The notes under the pieces are model-generated. The model saw only the letters and a program-made list of their open reading frames with translations, had not been told where the DNA came from and did not search any database. From RPQJ01 sp963744735 (GTDB lineage Bacteria; Pseudomonadota; Gammaproteobacteria; Steroidobacterales; Steroidobacteraceae): DNA of 64,000 nucleotides. This document shows, piece by piece, positions 1 to 7,249 of the stretch (the first letter of the stretch is position 1; each line of letters opens with the position of its first letter). The DNA lies in contig CAVUVH010000009.1 of the NCBI GenBank assembly GCA_963744735.1, positions 1 to 64,000 of the forward strand, given 5' to 3'. Both the position numbers and the translations under genes were made by a program.

Positions 1-1819
1 CTGGTCGCGGCTTTCAACCACCAGCACATCTTCATCGACCAGACCCGGATGCTGCCAGCAGCTTGCGCGAGCGCGAGCGGAAGCTGTTCCGGCTGCCGCG
101 TTCTGCCTGGAGCGATTACGACGCGCGGCTGATCTCGAAGGGCGGCGGCGTGTTCCCGCGCAACGCGAAGGCGATCGAGTTGTCGCCGCAGGCCCAGGCC
201 ATGCTCGGCATCGTGGCAGCCGGGCGACGCCGACGGAGATGATAAAAATGATCCTGTGCATGCAGGTCGACCTGCTGTGGAACGGCGGCATCGGCACGTA
301 TGTGAAAGCGGCGACGGGAGCCACGGCAGGTCGGCGACCGCGGCAACGATGCGGTGCGAGTGAACGGCAAAGATTTGCGTTGCCGGGTCGTCGGCGAAGG
401 CGGCAATCTCGGGCTGTCGCAACGCGGCCGCATCGAATACTCGCTGGGCGGCGGCAGCTGAACACGGACTTCGTCGACAACTCGGGCGGCGTCGACTGCT
501 CGGACCACGAAGTCAACATCAAGATCCTGCTCAAGGACGTGCGGAAGCACGCCGCTCCCGACGGTCAAGCGCAACAGCTGCTGGTCTCATGACGGACGAA
601 GTCGCGAACTGGTCTTGCGCGACAACTATCTGCAGAGCCAGGCTCAGCCTGCTGCAGGCCGGTGCGGCGGACCGGCTGCGAGCACGCGCACTTCATCCGT
701 TCGCTGGAACTGGCCGGTGCTGCTCGATCGCGGACTGGAGTACCTGCCGGGCGCGGAAGAGATCAAGGAGCGGCACAAGGCCGGCCTCGGGCTCATGCGC
801 CCGGAGCTGGCGATGCTGCTGGGCTACGCCAAGATCGCGCTCAACGCGCAGCTGATCCAGTCCGACGTGCCGGAGGACCCCTACCTGAGCCAGGAGCTCG
901 ACCGCTACTTCCCGCCCGCCTCGCGCGGCGCTACGGCCCGTTCATGCGCGAGCACCGGCTGAAGCGCGAGATCATCGTCACCGCGACCACCAACAGCATC
1001 GTGAACAGGATGGGACCCACGTTCGTCGCGCGCACGCAGCAGGACACCGGCGCCGATGCCGCGACCGTGGCGCGCGCCTATTCCATCGCGCGCGAGGTGT
1101 TCGAGGTGCGCGAACTGTGGACGGCCATCGAGCGGCTCGACAACCGGGCCCCCGCATCGCTGCAGTACGGCATGGTGCAGGACACCATCGGCCTGATCCG
1201 GCAGGTCACTTACTGGCTGATCCAGCGGCATCGCGGCGCGCTCGGCATCGAGCAGCAGGTGGCGCGTCTGCGGCCCGGCATCCGTGAACTCGCGCGGACG
1301 CCGCTGCAGTGGCTGCAGGGCGCCGGGCGCGCCGGCTTCGAGGCACGCAGCGCCGAACTCGCGCAGGCGGGCGTGCCCGCCGAACTCGCCCGTCGCATCG
1401 CGGCCTGCGCCGCGCTGCACAGCAGTCCCGACATCGTCGAACTCGCGGCCGAGCGCCGGATCACGGTCGAGGCCGCCGCGCATGCCTACTTCGGCATCGG
1501 CAGTCATTTCGGGCTCGACTGGCTGCGCACGCAGATCGAGGCGCTCGACATCGAGGGCCACTGGCACGCCGTCGCACGCGGCAGCCTGCGCGAGGCGCTG
1601 TTCGAGGTTCACCGGGCGCTCGGCCAGGGTGTGCTCGAGTCCTCGCGCGAGACCGATCCCGCCAGGGCCGTCGCCAGGTGGCTGGGCCGACACGGGGCCG
1701 CGGCCGGGCATGCGCGCGCCGTCGTCAACGACATCCGCGCACAGACCACGGCGATCGACTTCGCCTCGCTGTCGGTGGCCCTGCAGGCGGTGCGCCGGGT
1801 GGCAGCCGCCGCCGACTGA
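1..1819 (+). CDS. NAD-specific glutamate dehydrogenase, large (GDH2/180-kDa) type, 3' part, frame-interrupted
   Basis: The 5' end lies outside the window. The pieces that can be read are the C-terminal part of the very large NAD-dependent glutamate dehydrogenase family, which deaminates glutamate to 2-oxoglutarate in the cytoplasm. Recognisable stretches, in order, are a segment with KLFRLPRSAWSDYDARLIS (about 90-150), DLLWNGGIGTYVKA (about 270-310), RCRVVGEGGNLGLSQRGRIEY (about 380-440), NTDFVDNSGGVDCSDHEVNI (about 460-525) and GLMRPELAMLLGYAKIALNA (about 790-850). From about 940 to the TGA at 1817-1819 the frame is clean for about 290 residues. The frame changes several times between 60 and 940. 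Because the protein remains recognisable throughout, I infer sequence errors rather than decay, but a real pseudogene is not excluded. Confidence 0.85.
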
Positions 1820-1875
1820 TGCGCGCAACCATGGCATCGGCATTTGCGCGTCTGGCCGCCGCCGGTGCGGATTGT

Positions 1876-1881
1876 TATAAC
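1876..1881 (+). promoter_or_regulatory. possible -10 element before gpmA
   Basis: TATAAC lies 42 bases before the gpmA ATG in the only non-coding gap here (1820-1923). No convincing -35 hexamer was seen. Weak support. Confidence 0.3.
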
Positions 1882-1923
1882 GACGCCGTCGCATCGAATC
1901 TTCATTGACAGGCTGACACCGAC

Positions 1924-2676
1924 ATGAGCACCGGCAAACTGCTGCTTCTGCGCCACGGCCAGAGCATCTGGAATCTCGAGAACCTGTTCACCGGCTGGGT
2001 CGACGTCGACCTCACCGACCAGGGCCGCCTGGAGGCACAGGAAGCGGGCCGGCTGCTGAAGGCGGAGGGGATCGTCTTCGACCTGGCCTTCACCTCCGTG
2101 CTGAAGCGGGCGATTCGCACGCTCTGGATTGCACTCGACGAGATGGACATGATGTGGCTGCCCGTCGAGCGCACCTGGCGGCTGAACGAACGCCACTACG
2201 GCTCGCTGCAGGGACTCAACAAGACGCAGACCGTGGAAAAGCACGGCGCGGAGCAGGTCAAGGTCTGGCGGCGCAGCTACGACATCCCGCCCCCGCCGCT
2301 GCCCCTGACGGATGCCGGCCATCCGCGCTTCGACCGGCGCTACGCGGCGGTGCCCGCGGGCGAGCTTCCCGCCGCGGAATCCCTCAAGGACACGCTGGCA
2401 CGGGTGCTGCCGTTCTGGAGCATGCGCATTGCCCCGGAGCTCGCGGCGGGCCGCAACGTGCTGGTGGCGGCGCACGGCAACAGCCTGCGCGCGATCGTGA
2501 AGATGCTGGACGGCATCTCCGACAGCGACATCGTCGAGCTGAACATCCCGACCGGCGTGCCCCTGCTCTATGTGCTCGACGGGCAGCTGAAGCCCGTCAC
2601 CAGCCGCTACCTCGGCGACCCGGAGGCCATCAAGGCGCGGGCCGAGGCTGTCGCGCGGCAAGCCGGGCAGAAGTAG
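1924..2676 (+). CDS. gpmA: 2,3-bisphosphoglycerate-dependent phosphoglycerate mutase
   Basis: Interconverts 3- and 2-phosphoglycerate in glycolysis and gluconeogenesis, through a phospho-histidine intermediate primed by 2,3-bisphosphoglycerate. The 250-residue protein has the usual length. The catalytic motif LLRHGQSIWN is at residues 8-17 (His11). The segment NERHYGSLQGLNK (89-101) supplies the acid/base Glu89, and the second active-site histidine is His184 in AAHGNSLRAI. The ATG is the first in frame and sits after a short gap with a plausible -10 element. The gene is intact and stands alone between the glutamate dehydrogenase and a convergent operon that ends 25 bases downstream. Confidence 0.96.
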   Translation: MSTGKLLLLRHGQSIWNLENLFTGWVDVDLTDQGRLEAQEAGRLLKAEGIVFDLAFTSVLKRAIRTLWIALDEMDMMWLPVERTWRLNERHYGSLQGLNKTQTVEKHGAEQVKVWRRSYDIPPPPLPLTDAGHPRFDRRYAAVPAGELPAAESLKDTLARVLPFWSMRIAPELAAGRNVLVAAHGNSLRAIVKMLDGISDSDIVELNIPTGVPLLYVLDGQLKPVTSRYLGDPEAIKARAEAVARQAGQK

Positions 2677-2701
2677 CGGCGCGGGCGGGAGGACGGGCGG
2701 A

Positions 2702-3463
2702 TCAGGTCAGGAAGCCGCCGTCGACGACCATGAGTTCCCCGGTCACGTAGCTCGACGCGTCGGAGGCGAGGAACACGGCGGCGCCGGCCAGGTCCTGCGG
2801 CTCACCGACGCGGCCGAGCGGATGTGTCCCCAGGTAGTGCTGCACCTGGGCCTCGTCCGCGAGCAGCGCGCCGGCAAACTTCGTGCGGATCAGCCCCGGC
2901 AGCAGCGCGTTGCAGCGGATGCCGTGCGGCCCGCATTCCCTGGCAAAGGCCTTCGTCATGTTCAGCACGGCGCCCTTGGTGATCGAGTAAATGGCCTGCT
3001 GCGGCCCCGGCCTGACGGCATTGACCGAGGCGACGTTGATGATCGAGCCCTTGCCCTGCTGCCGCATCAAGCGGCCCGCCAGCACCGAGGCAAAGAAGTA
3101 GCCGCGGATGTTGACGTCGACGGTCTTCTGGAACGCACCGAGGTCGGTGTCGAGCACATGGCCGTAGTAAGGATTGGTGGCCGCGTTGTTGACCAGCACG
3201 TCGAGCCGGCCGTGGTCGGCCTGCACCTCGGCAAACAGCGACTCCAGCGCCGCCATGTCGCCGATGTGGCAGGCGATCGCCCGCGCCCTGCCGCCACCTG
3301 CGACGATCTGCGCCGCGACTGCCTCGCAGCCCTCCAGCCTGCGGCTCGAGACGATCACTTCGGCGCCGTACTGCGCGAGCCCGTGGGCGATCGCCTCGCC
3401 GATGCCGCGGCTGGCACCCGTCACGACTGCCACGCGGCCGGTCAGGTCGAAGGAAATGGTCAT
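2702..3463 (-). CDS. SDR family oxidoreductase
   Basis: A classical short-chain dehydrogenase/reductase of 253 residues using NAD(P). The TGASRGIG nucleotide-binding motif is at 15-22, NNAA at 92-95, and the Ser146/Tyr159/Lys163 catalytic triad falls in NVAS and YSITK. The C-terminus ends in the family's SYVTGELMVVDGG signature. I chose the ATG at 3463 because GAAGGAGAC precedes it. A longer in-frame reading to 3532 has no such site and would run into the next gene. It starts 13 bases after the nitronate monooxygenase stop, so the two are probably cotranscribed. The substrate cannot be read from the sequence. Confidence 0.92.
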   Translation of the reverse strand: MTISFDLTGRVAVVTGASRGIGEAIAHGLAQYGAEVIVSSRRLEGCEAVAAQIVAGGGRARAIACHIGDMAALESLFAEVQADHGRLDVLVNNAATNPYYGHVLDTDLGAFQKTVDVNIRGYFFASVLAGRLMRQQGKGSIINVASVNAVRPGPQQAIYSITKGAVLNMTKAFARECGPHGIRCNALLPGLIRTKFAGALLADEAQVQHYLGTHPLGRVGEPQDLAGAAVFLASDASSYVTGELMVVDGGFLT

Positions 3464-3476
3464 GCGTCTGTCTCCT

Positions 3477-4442
3477 TCAGGCCTGGCAAAGGCGGGCCCG
3501 GGCCGCCGCGTATTCCTGCACCATGCGCGCAACGATCTCGCCGGCCGGCAGGATGTCGTGAATGTTGCCCACGCCCTGGCCGCCGCTCCAGATGTCGCGC
3601 CAGGCCTTCTTTTCCATGTTGCCGCCCGAGCCGAAGTTCATCTTCGACTTGTCGGCCTCCGGCAGCTGGTCGGGATCGAGCCCGGCCGCGACCACGCTGC
3701 CCCGCAGGTAGTTGCCTTTCACGCCGGTGAAGAGCGAGGTGTAGACCACGTCGTCGGAGGTCGACTCGACCAGCATCTGCTTGTACTCCGCCATGGCGTT
3801 GGCCTCCGTCGTCGCGAGGAAACGCGTGCCGATGTAGGCCATGTCCGCGCCGATGGCCTGGGCGGCCAGCACGTCGGCACCGCTCGACATCGCGCCGGCG
3901 AGCACCAGCGTGCCGTCGAAGAACTGGCGGATCTCGCGCACCAGGGCAAACGGGCTGCCCGTGCCCGCGTGACCGCCCGCCCCCGCGCAGACGACGATGA
4001 TGCCGTCGACGCCCTGCTCCACCGCCTTGCGCGCATGGCGCACGCTGATCACGTCATGGAACACCAGGCCGCCGTAGCTGTGCGCGGCCTCGACGATCTC
4101 GCGCGGCGGCTTCAGGCTGGTGATGATCAGCGGCACCTGGTGGCGCACGCAGGCCTCGACGTCGTGCTGCAGGCGGTCGTTGCTGGCGTGCGCGATCTGG
4201 TTGACGGCGAAGGGCGCCACGCGCGCGCCCGGATGCGCGGCCGCATGCGCCGCGAGTTCGCTGCGGATCCGGACCAGCCATTCGTCGAGCACCGGCGCGG
4301 GGCGCGCATTCAGCGCAGGAAACGAACCGATGATGCCCGCCTTGCACTGCGCGATGACGAGCTCCGGCGTCGAAGCGATGAACAGCGGCGACCCGATCAC
4401 GGGCAGGGTCAGGCGGTCACGGAAACTGGCCGGCAGCGGCAT
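3477..4442 (-). CDS. nitronate monooxygenase (2-nitropropane dioxygenase family)
   Basis: An FMN-dependent TIM-barrel enzyme of the nitronate monooxygenase family, which oxidises alkyl nitronates such as propionate 3-nitronate. The 321 residues begin PASFRDRLTLPVIGSPLFIA, the usual opening of class II members. The segment VVCAGAGGHAGTGSPFALV forms the flavin phosphate loop, and GADMAYIGTRF follows as the second phosphate-binding strand. The start at 4442 is supported by GAGGAG seven bases upstream. It lies 22 bases after the SnoaL-like gene. The real substrate in this organism is unknown, since many family members act in detoxification or have no assigned substrate. Confidence 0.9.
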   Translation of the reverse strand: MPLPASFRDRLTLPVIGSPLFIASTPELVIAQCKAGIIGSFPALNARPAPVLDEWLVRIRSELAAHAAAHPGARVAPFAVNQIAHASNDRLQHDVEACVRHQVPLIITSLKPPREIVEAAHSYGGLVFHDVISVRHARKAVEQGVDGIIVVCAGAGGHAGTGSPFALVREIRQFFDGTLVLAGAMSSGADVLAAQAIGADMAYIGTRFLATTEANAMAEYKQMLVESTSDDVVYTSLFTGVKGNYLRGSVVAAGLDPDQLPEADKSKMNFGSGGNMEKKAWRDIWSGGQGVGNIHDILPAGEIVARMVQEYAAARARLCQA

Positions 4443-4464
4443 CAGGCACTCCTCGGGCGGGACG

Positions 4465-5022
4465 TCATTTCTCGTAGTAACGCTGCCAGGTCGGCAGCTT
4501 CTCCGGCCAGTCGGCCGCCACGGGCTGGTCATAGGCGCGCATCCGCCGGTCCAGCCCTGGGCCAAAGGCGTCGAGATACTCGGCGGTCGGCACGTAGTAC
4601 ATGAAGGTCAGCCCGCGCTCGCGGAACAGCCAGCGTCCGTCACAGCGGCTGTACACGTCCTGATAGCGCATGGCAGCCAGCATCGGCTGTCCCTTGCGCT
4701 GCATCTCGGCGTGGGAGAGCACGATGCCGGTCGCCCGGTCATGGTCGCGCGGATCGAACTCGACGATGCGATCGTGGGTGAAGTGATTGCTGGGCCCGAG
4801 TACCGCGAAGCGACCCTTGAACAGCTCGACCACGGCCTGCCGCCCGCGCGCGTCCATGACGCCGTCGGCCGACCAGACATGCACATCGGCCGTGAACAGG
4901 TTCTCGATCGCGTCGACGTCACGGTTGTCCATCACCAGGCAATAACGGGCGATCAGCTCGCCGATGGCGACGCGGTCTTCCAGCCGCCGGATGCGTTCCT
5001 CGAGTGTCGGTCCAAGCAGCAT
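4465..5022 (-). CDS. SnoaL-like / NTF2-fold protein
   Basis: A 185-residue protein that opens with RIRRLEDRVAIGELIARYC and continues VMDNRDVDAIENLFTADVHV. This is the typical N-terminus of the SnoaL_4 (NTF2-like cone fold) family. Members are small isomerases, dehydratases or accessory units that act in the cytoplasm on polyketide, steroid or aromatic intermediates. No signal peptide or membrane segment is visible. It sits between a 2Fe-2S ferredoxin and a nitronate monooxygenase on the same strand, suggesting a small oxidative catabolic or detoxification group. The exact reaction cannot be assigned. Confidence 0.8.
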   Translation of the reverse strand: MLLGPTLEERIRRLEDRVAIGELIARYCLVMDNRDVDAIENLFTADVHVWSADGVMDARGRQAVVELFKGRFAVLGPSNHFTHDRIVEFDPRDHDRATGIVLSHAEMQRKGQPMLAAMRYQDVYSRCDGRWLFRERGLTFMYYVPTAEYLDAFGPGLDRRMRAYDQPVAADWPEKLPTWQRYYEK

Positions 5023-5082
5023 CGGTACTCCCCGGCGCAGTCCCCCCCGGCTCGGAGAATGCCAGAAACATGCGCCGGCTGA

Positions 5083-5400
5083 TCACTCGTCCGGCGCGAT
5101 CCTGAGCTCGAGGCCGTCGAGCGCCGCGGTAAAGTCCACCTGGCAGCTCAGGCGCGAGGTCGGCGCGTCGTAGTTCTGCAGCTCGACCAGCAGTTCCTTC
5201 TCGTCGCCCTGCGGCGCCGGCAGCTTCGGCATCCACTCCGGCTTGACGAAGATGTGGCAGGTGGCGCACGAGCAGAGTCCGCCGCAGATGGCGGTCACGC
5301 CATAGTCGAACTCGCGCAGCGTCTCCATCAGCTTGACGCCGACGCGTCCTTCGACCTCGTGGACGTTGCCGTCGCGGTCCGTCACCACCATCTTCGCCAT
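5083..5400 (-). CDS. 2Fe-2S ferredoxin, adrenodoxin/putidaredoxin type
   Basis: A 105-residue soluble electron carrier. The cluster ligands follow the C-x5-C-x2-C spacing (Cys39, Cys45, Cys48) with a distal Cys86 in RLSCQV. An extra Cys43 lies inside the motif. This spacing is that of adrenodoxin-type ferredoxins, which feed electrons to cytochromes P450 or oxygenases. Neither a P450 nor an oxygenase is encoded next to it, so its partner is unknown. It begins 29 bases after the upstream kinase gene, so transcription from the riboswitch-led operon could run into it. Confidence 0.93.
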   Translation of the reverse strand: MAKMVVTDRDGNVHEVEGRVGVKLMETLREFDYGVTAICGGLCSCATCHIFVKPEWMPKLPAPQGDEKELLVELQNYDAPTSRLSCQVDFTAALDGLELRIAPDE

Positions 5401-5429
5401 GCTCGCTCCCGTCGTGCCGTGAAATCCAG

Positions 5430-6347
5430 TCAGTCATTATTGCAGCGCAAGACCGCGGATGCACGCGCGGCCAGGCTGTCCTGCAGCACCGCTGCCCGCG
5501 CGCGCGCGGTCGACTGCCCTGCGTGCGCCCCGCTCCGCGCCGCGAGCGTGCGGTACCAGAGCCACTGGACGTAATCGAACGCCCAGCCCGCCAGCACCAG
5601 CCGCGGCCAGGGCACCTCACCGCCTGCCTCGACATAGCTGGCGTGCAACAGCCGGCTTTCGGCCGGTGACAGCCCGTGCTGGCTGGCAAACGATGCCAGG
5701 TCGAAGGCCGGGTCGCCGAGTCCGGCGTATTCCCAGTCAACCAGCCACAGGCGCAGGGCCGGATCGATCACCATGTTCCCGCCATGCACGTCGTGGTGGC
5801 AGAGCACCCGCGGTCGCAGCATCGCGCCCAGCGCGGTGAACACGCCGGGCGCAGTGGCATCCAGCACGGGAGCGTCCATCGCCCCGGGCAACGCTGCCTG
5901 CAATCGCCCTGCCTGGCGCTCGAAACTGACCTCGCGCAGGCCCGTCGCCGGCGCAAGCGCATGCAGCTGCTGCAACGCCTGCGCCACGAGCGTGATCACC
6001 GTGGCACGTCCAAGCGCGGCACTGTCGCCCGGGATGCCCTCGATCCACTCGGTGACCAGCAGCCGCGAGGCCGGGTCGCAATGCACCACGCCGGGGGCGA
6101 GCCCGGCAGCCGCCACCTGGCGCAAGACACTGGCTTCGGCATGCAGATCGGCGCCGACCTCGCCGGTCGTGGCGCTCGCCAGGCGCACGAAGCGGCTCGG
6201 GCCAGTCGCCGCCGTGACCCGCCACGCGTGATTGGCCAGGCCGCGCTCGATGCGCTCGAAGCGGCCCTCCGCCAGGGACGCCGTGGCGTTGCCGTCGCGC
6301 AGTCGCGCGCGGGCCTGCGTTTCTGCCTCGCGCCAGTCGTCAGGCAT
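5430..6347 (-). CDS. aminoglycoside-phosphotransferase-fold kinase, probable thiamine kinase
   Basis: A 305-residue small-molecule kinase of the APH/choline kinase fold. The catalytic loop HHDVHGGN is at 184-191 (Asp186, Asn191) and the metal-binding Asp204 is in LVDWEYAGLGDPAFDL. The same fold and motif occur in the thiamine/choline kinase ThiK (YcfN). Its place as the last core gene behind a TPP riboswitch, receptor and PnuC transporter makes thiamine the most likely substrate: phosphorylation would trap imported thiamine in the cytoplasm. The start at 6347 overlaps the end of the transporter gene by 8 bases, implying translational coupling. The kinase fold is seen directly. The substrate is inferred from the operon. 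Confidence 0.8.
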   Translation of the reverse strand: MPDDWREAETQARARLRDGNATASLAEGRFERIERGLANHAWRVTAATGPSRFVRLASATTGEVGADLHAEASVLRQVAAAGLAPGVVHCDPASRLLVTEWIEGIPGDSAALGRATVITLVAQALQQLHALAPATGLREVSFERQAGRLQAALPGAMDAPVLDATAPGVFTALGAMLRPRVLCHHDVHGGNMVIDPALRLWLVDWEYAGLGDPAFDLASFASQHGLSPAESRLLHASYVEAGGEVPWPRLVLAGWAFDYVQWLWYRTLAARSGAHAGQSTARARAAVLQDSLAARASAVLRCNND

Positions 6348-6966
6348 GCGTGCCTGCCTGGCCGCCGGAGGCGGCGGCCGCGCGCTCGTCCTTGCGCCAC
6401 TGCAGCAGCCCACGGTACGCGAGCCCTGTGTAGAGCAGGAACAGCAGCGCAGTCACGACCAGTCCCTGCCGTGCAAACAGCACCGCCGCGGCAAGGTCGA
6501 GCACGATCCAGTACCACCAGTTCTCGATCAGCTTGCGCGCCACCATCCAGGTGGCGAGCACACTGCCCCAGGCGATCACGGCATCCACGTACGGCAGCAT
6601 GGCGGGCGGCTCGTCGCGCGCGACCAGCCAGCCGTTCACCGCCGCAACGACCACGACGGCCGCGATCGCCCACGCGTGCCGGTGCACGGGCCAGCGCCCG
6701 ATGGCGAGCGGCCGCGCGGCGGCCGTGCCGCGCCAGACACGCCAGCCGTACACCGCCATCGCGATGTAGAACACCTGCAGCGCAGCCTGCATCTGCAGTC
6801 CCGCGCGCGCAAACAGCGACAGGTACAGCACTGCACTCGCGATCGCGCAGGCCCAGCACCAGGGATTCTGGCGGATGGCCAGCAACAGGTACGCGAGCGC
6901 GAGGCCCGCCGCGACCCACTCGACGGGCGGCACGGCTGCCAGTGCAGCGAGCATCGCGCCGGCCAT
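6340..6966 (-). CDS. PnuC-family transporter, probable thiamine transporter PnuT
   Basis: An integral inner-membrane protein of 208 residues with about seven hydrophobic segments. The Trp-rich motif ENWWYWIVLDL is typical of the PnuC family. PnuC members carry nicotinamide riboside. A TPP-regulated subgroup (PnuT) carries thiamine by facilitated diffusion with metabolic trapping by a kinase. The TPP riboswitch upstream and the overlapping kinase gene favour the thiamine version. The ATG at 6966 lies 2 bases after the stop of the small upstream gene. The frame stays open upstream to 7422, but that extension is just the other frame of the preceding genes. Confidence 0.82.
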   Translation of the reverse strand: MAGAMLAALAAVPPVEWVAAGLALAYLLLAIRQNPWCWACAIASAVLYLSLFARAGLQMQAALQVFYIAMAVYGWRVWRGTAAARPLAIGRWPVHRHAWAIAAVVVVAAVNGWLVARDEPPAMLPYVDAVIAWGSVLATWMVARKLIENWWYWIVLDLAAAVLFARQGLVVTALLFLLYTGLAYRGLLQWRKDERAAAASGGQAGTHA

Positions 6967-6968
6967 GC

Positions 6969-7226
6969 TCAACGCTCGGCCGAGGTCGGCGTGCCGCCCA
7001 GCACCTTCAGCACGAACACGGCACGGCCTCCGCCCTCGAACGTGCGGGCGGTTTCCTGTTCCAGCACGCGGAACAATTGTGCATGCTCGCCCGCAACCTG
7101 CGTGCTCATGGCGTTGGTCACCACGTCGAGGCCGGGATGCGCGTTGAGCCGCGCGATGAAGTCCTTGATCGGCGGCACGTAGTCCGCGTCCAGCGGGTAC
7201 AGGCTGATGTCGACGACGGTGCGCAT
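6969..7226 (-). CDS. small YkoF/MTH1187-like thiamine-binding protein
   Basis: An 85-residue protein beginning RTVVDISLYPLDADYVPPI, with a ferredoxin-like alpha/beta pattern. It resembles the MTH1187/YkoF family, some of whose members bind thiamine or its hydroxymethylpyrimidine half. The start has a strong AGGAGG-like site (CAGGAGGGCATC before ATG). There is no signal peptide, so it should stay in the cytoplasm. It lies 23 bases after the TonB receptor and directly before the transporter gene, all under the TPP riboswitch. It may buffer or sense thiamine. The family call rests on its opening motif, size and context. Confidence 0.72.
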   Translation of the reverse strand: MRTVVDISLYPLDADYVPPIKDFIARLNAHPGLDVVTNAMSTQVAGEHAQLFRVLEQETARTFEGGGRAVFVLKVLGGTPTSAER

Positions 7227-7249
7227 GATGCCCTCCTGTTGCGCAATGG

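Noticed and set aside
1..1819. Programmed frameshifting in the glutamate dehydrogenase gene
   Set aside because: Several changes in different directions within 900 bases, without slippery sequences, and the same pattern in unrelated genes, point to sequence error.
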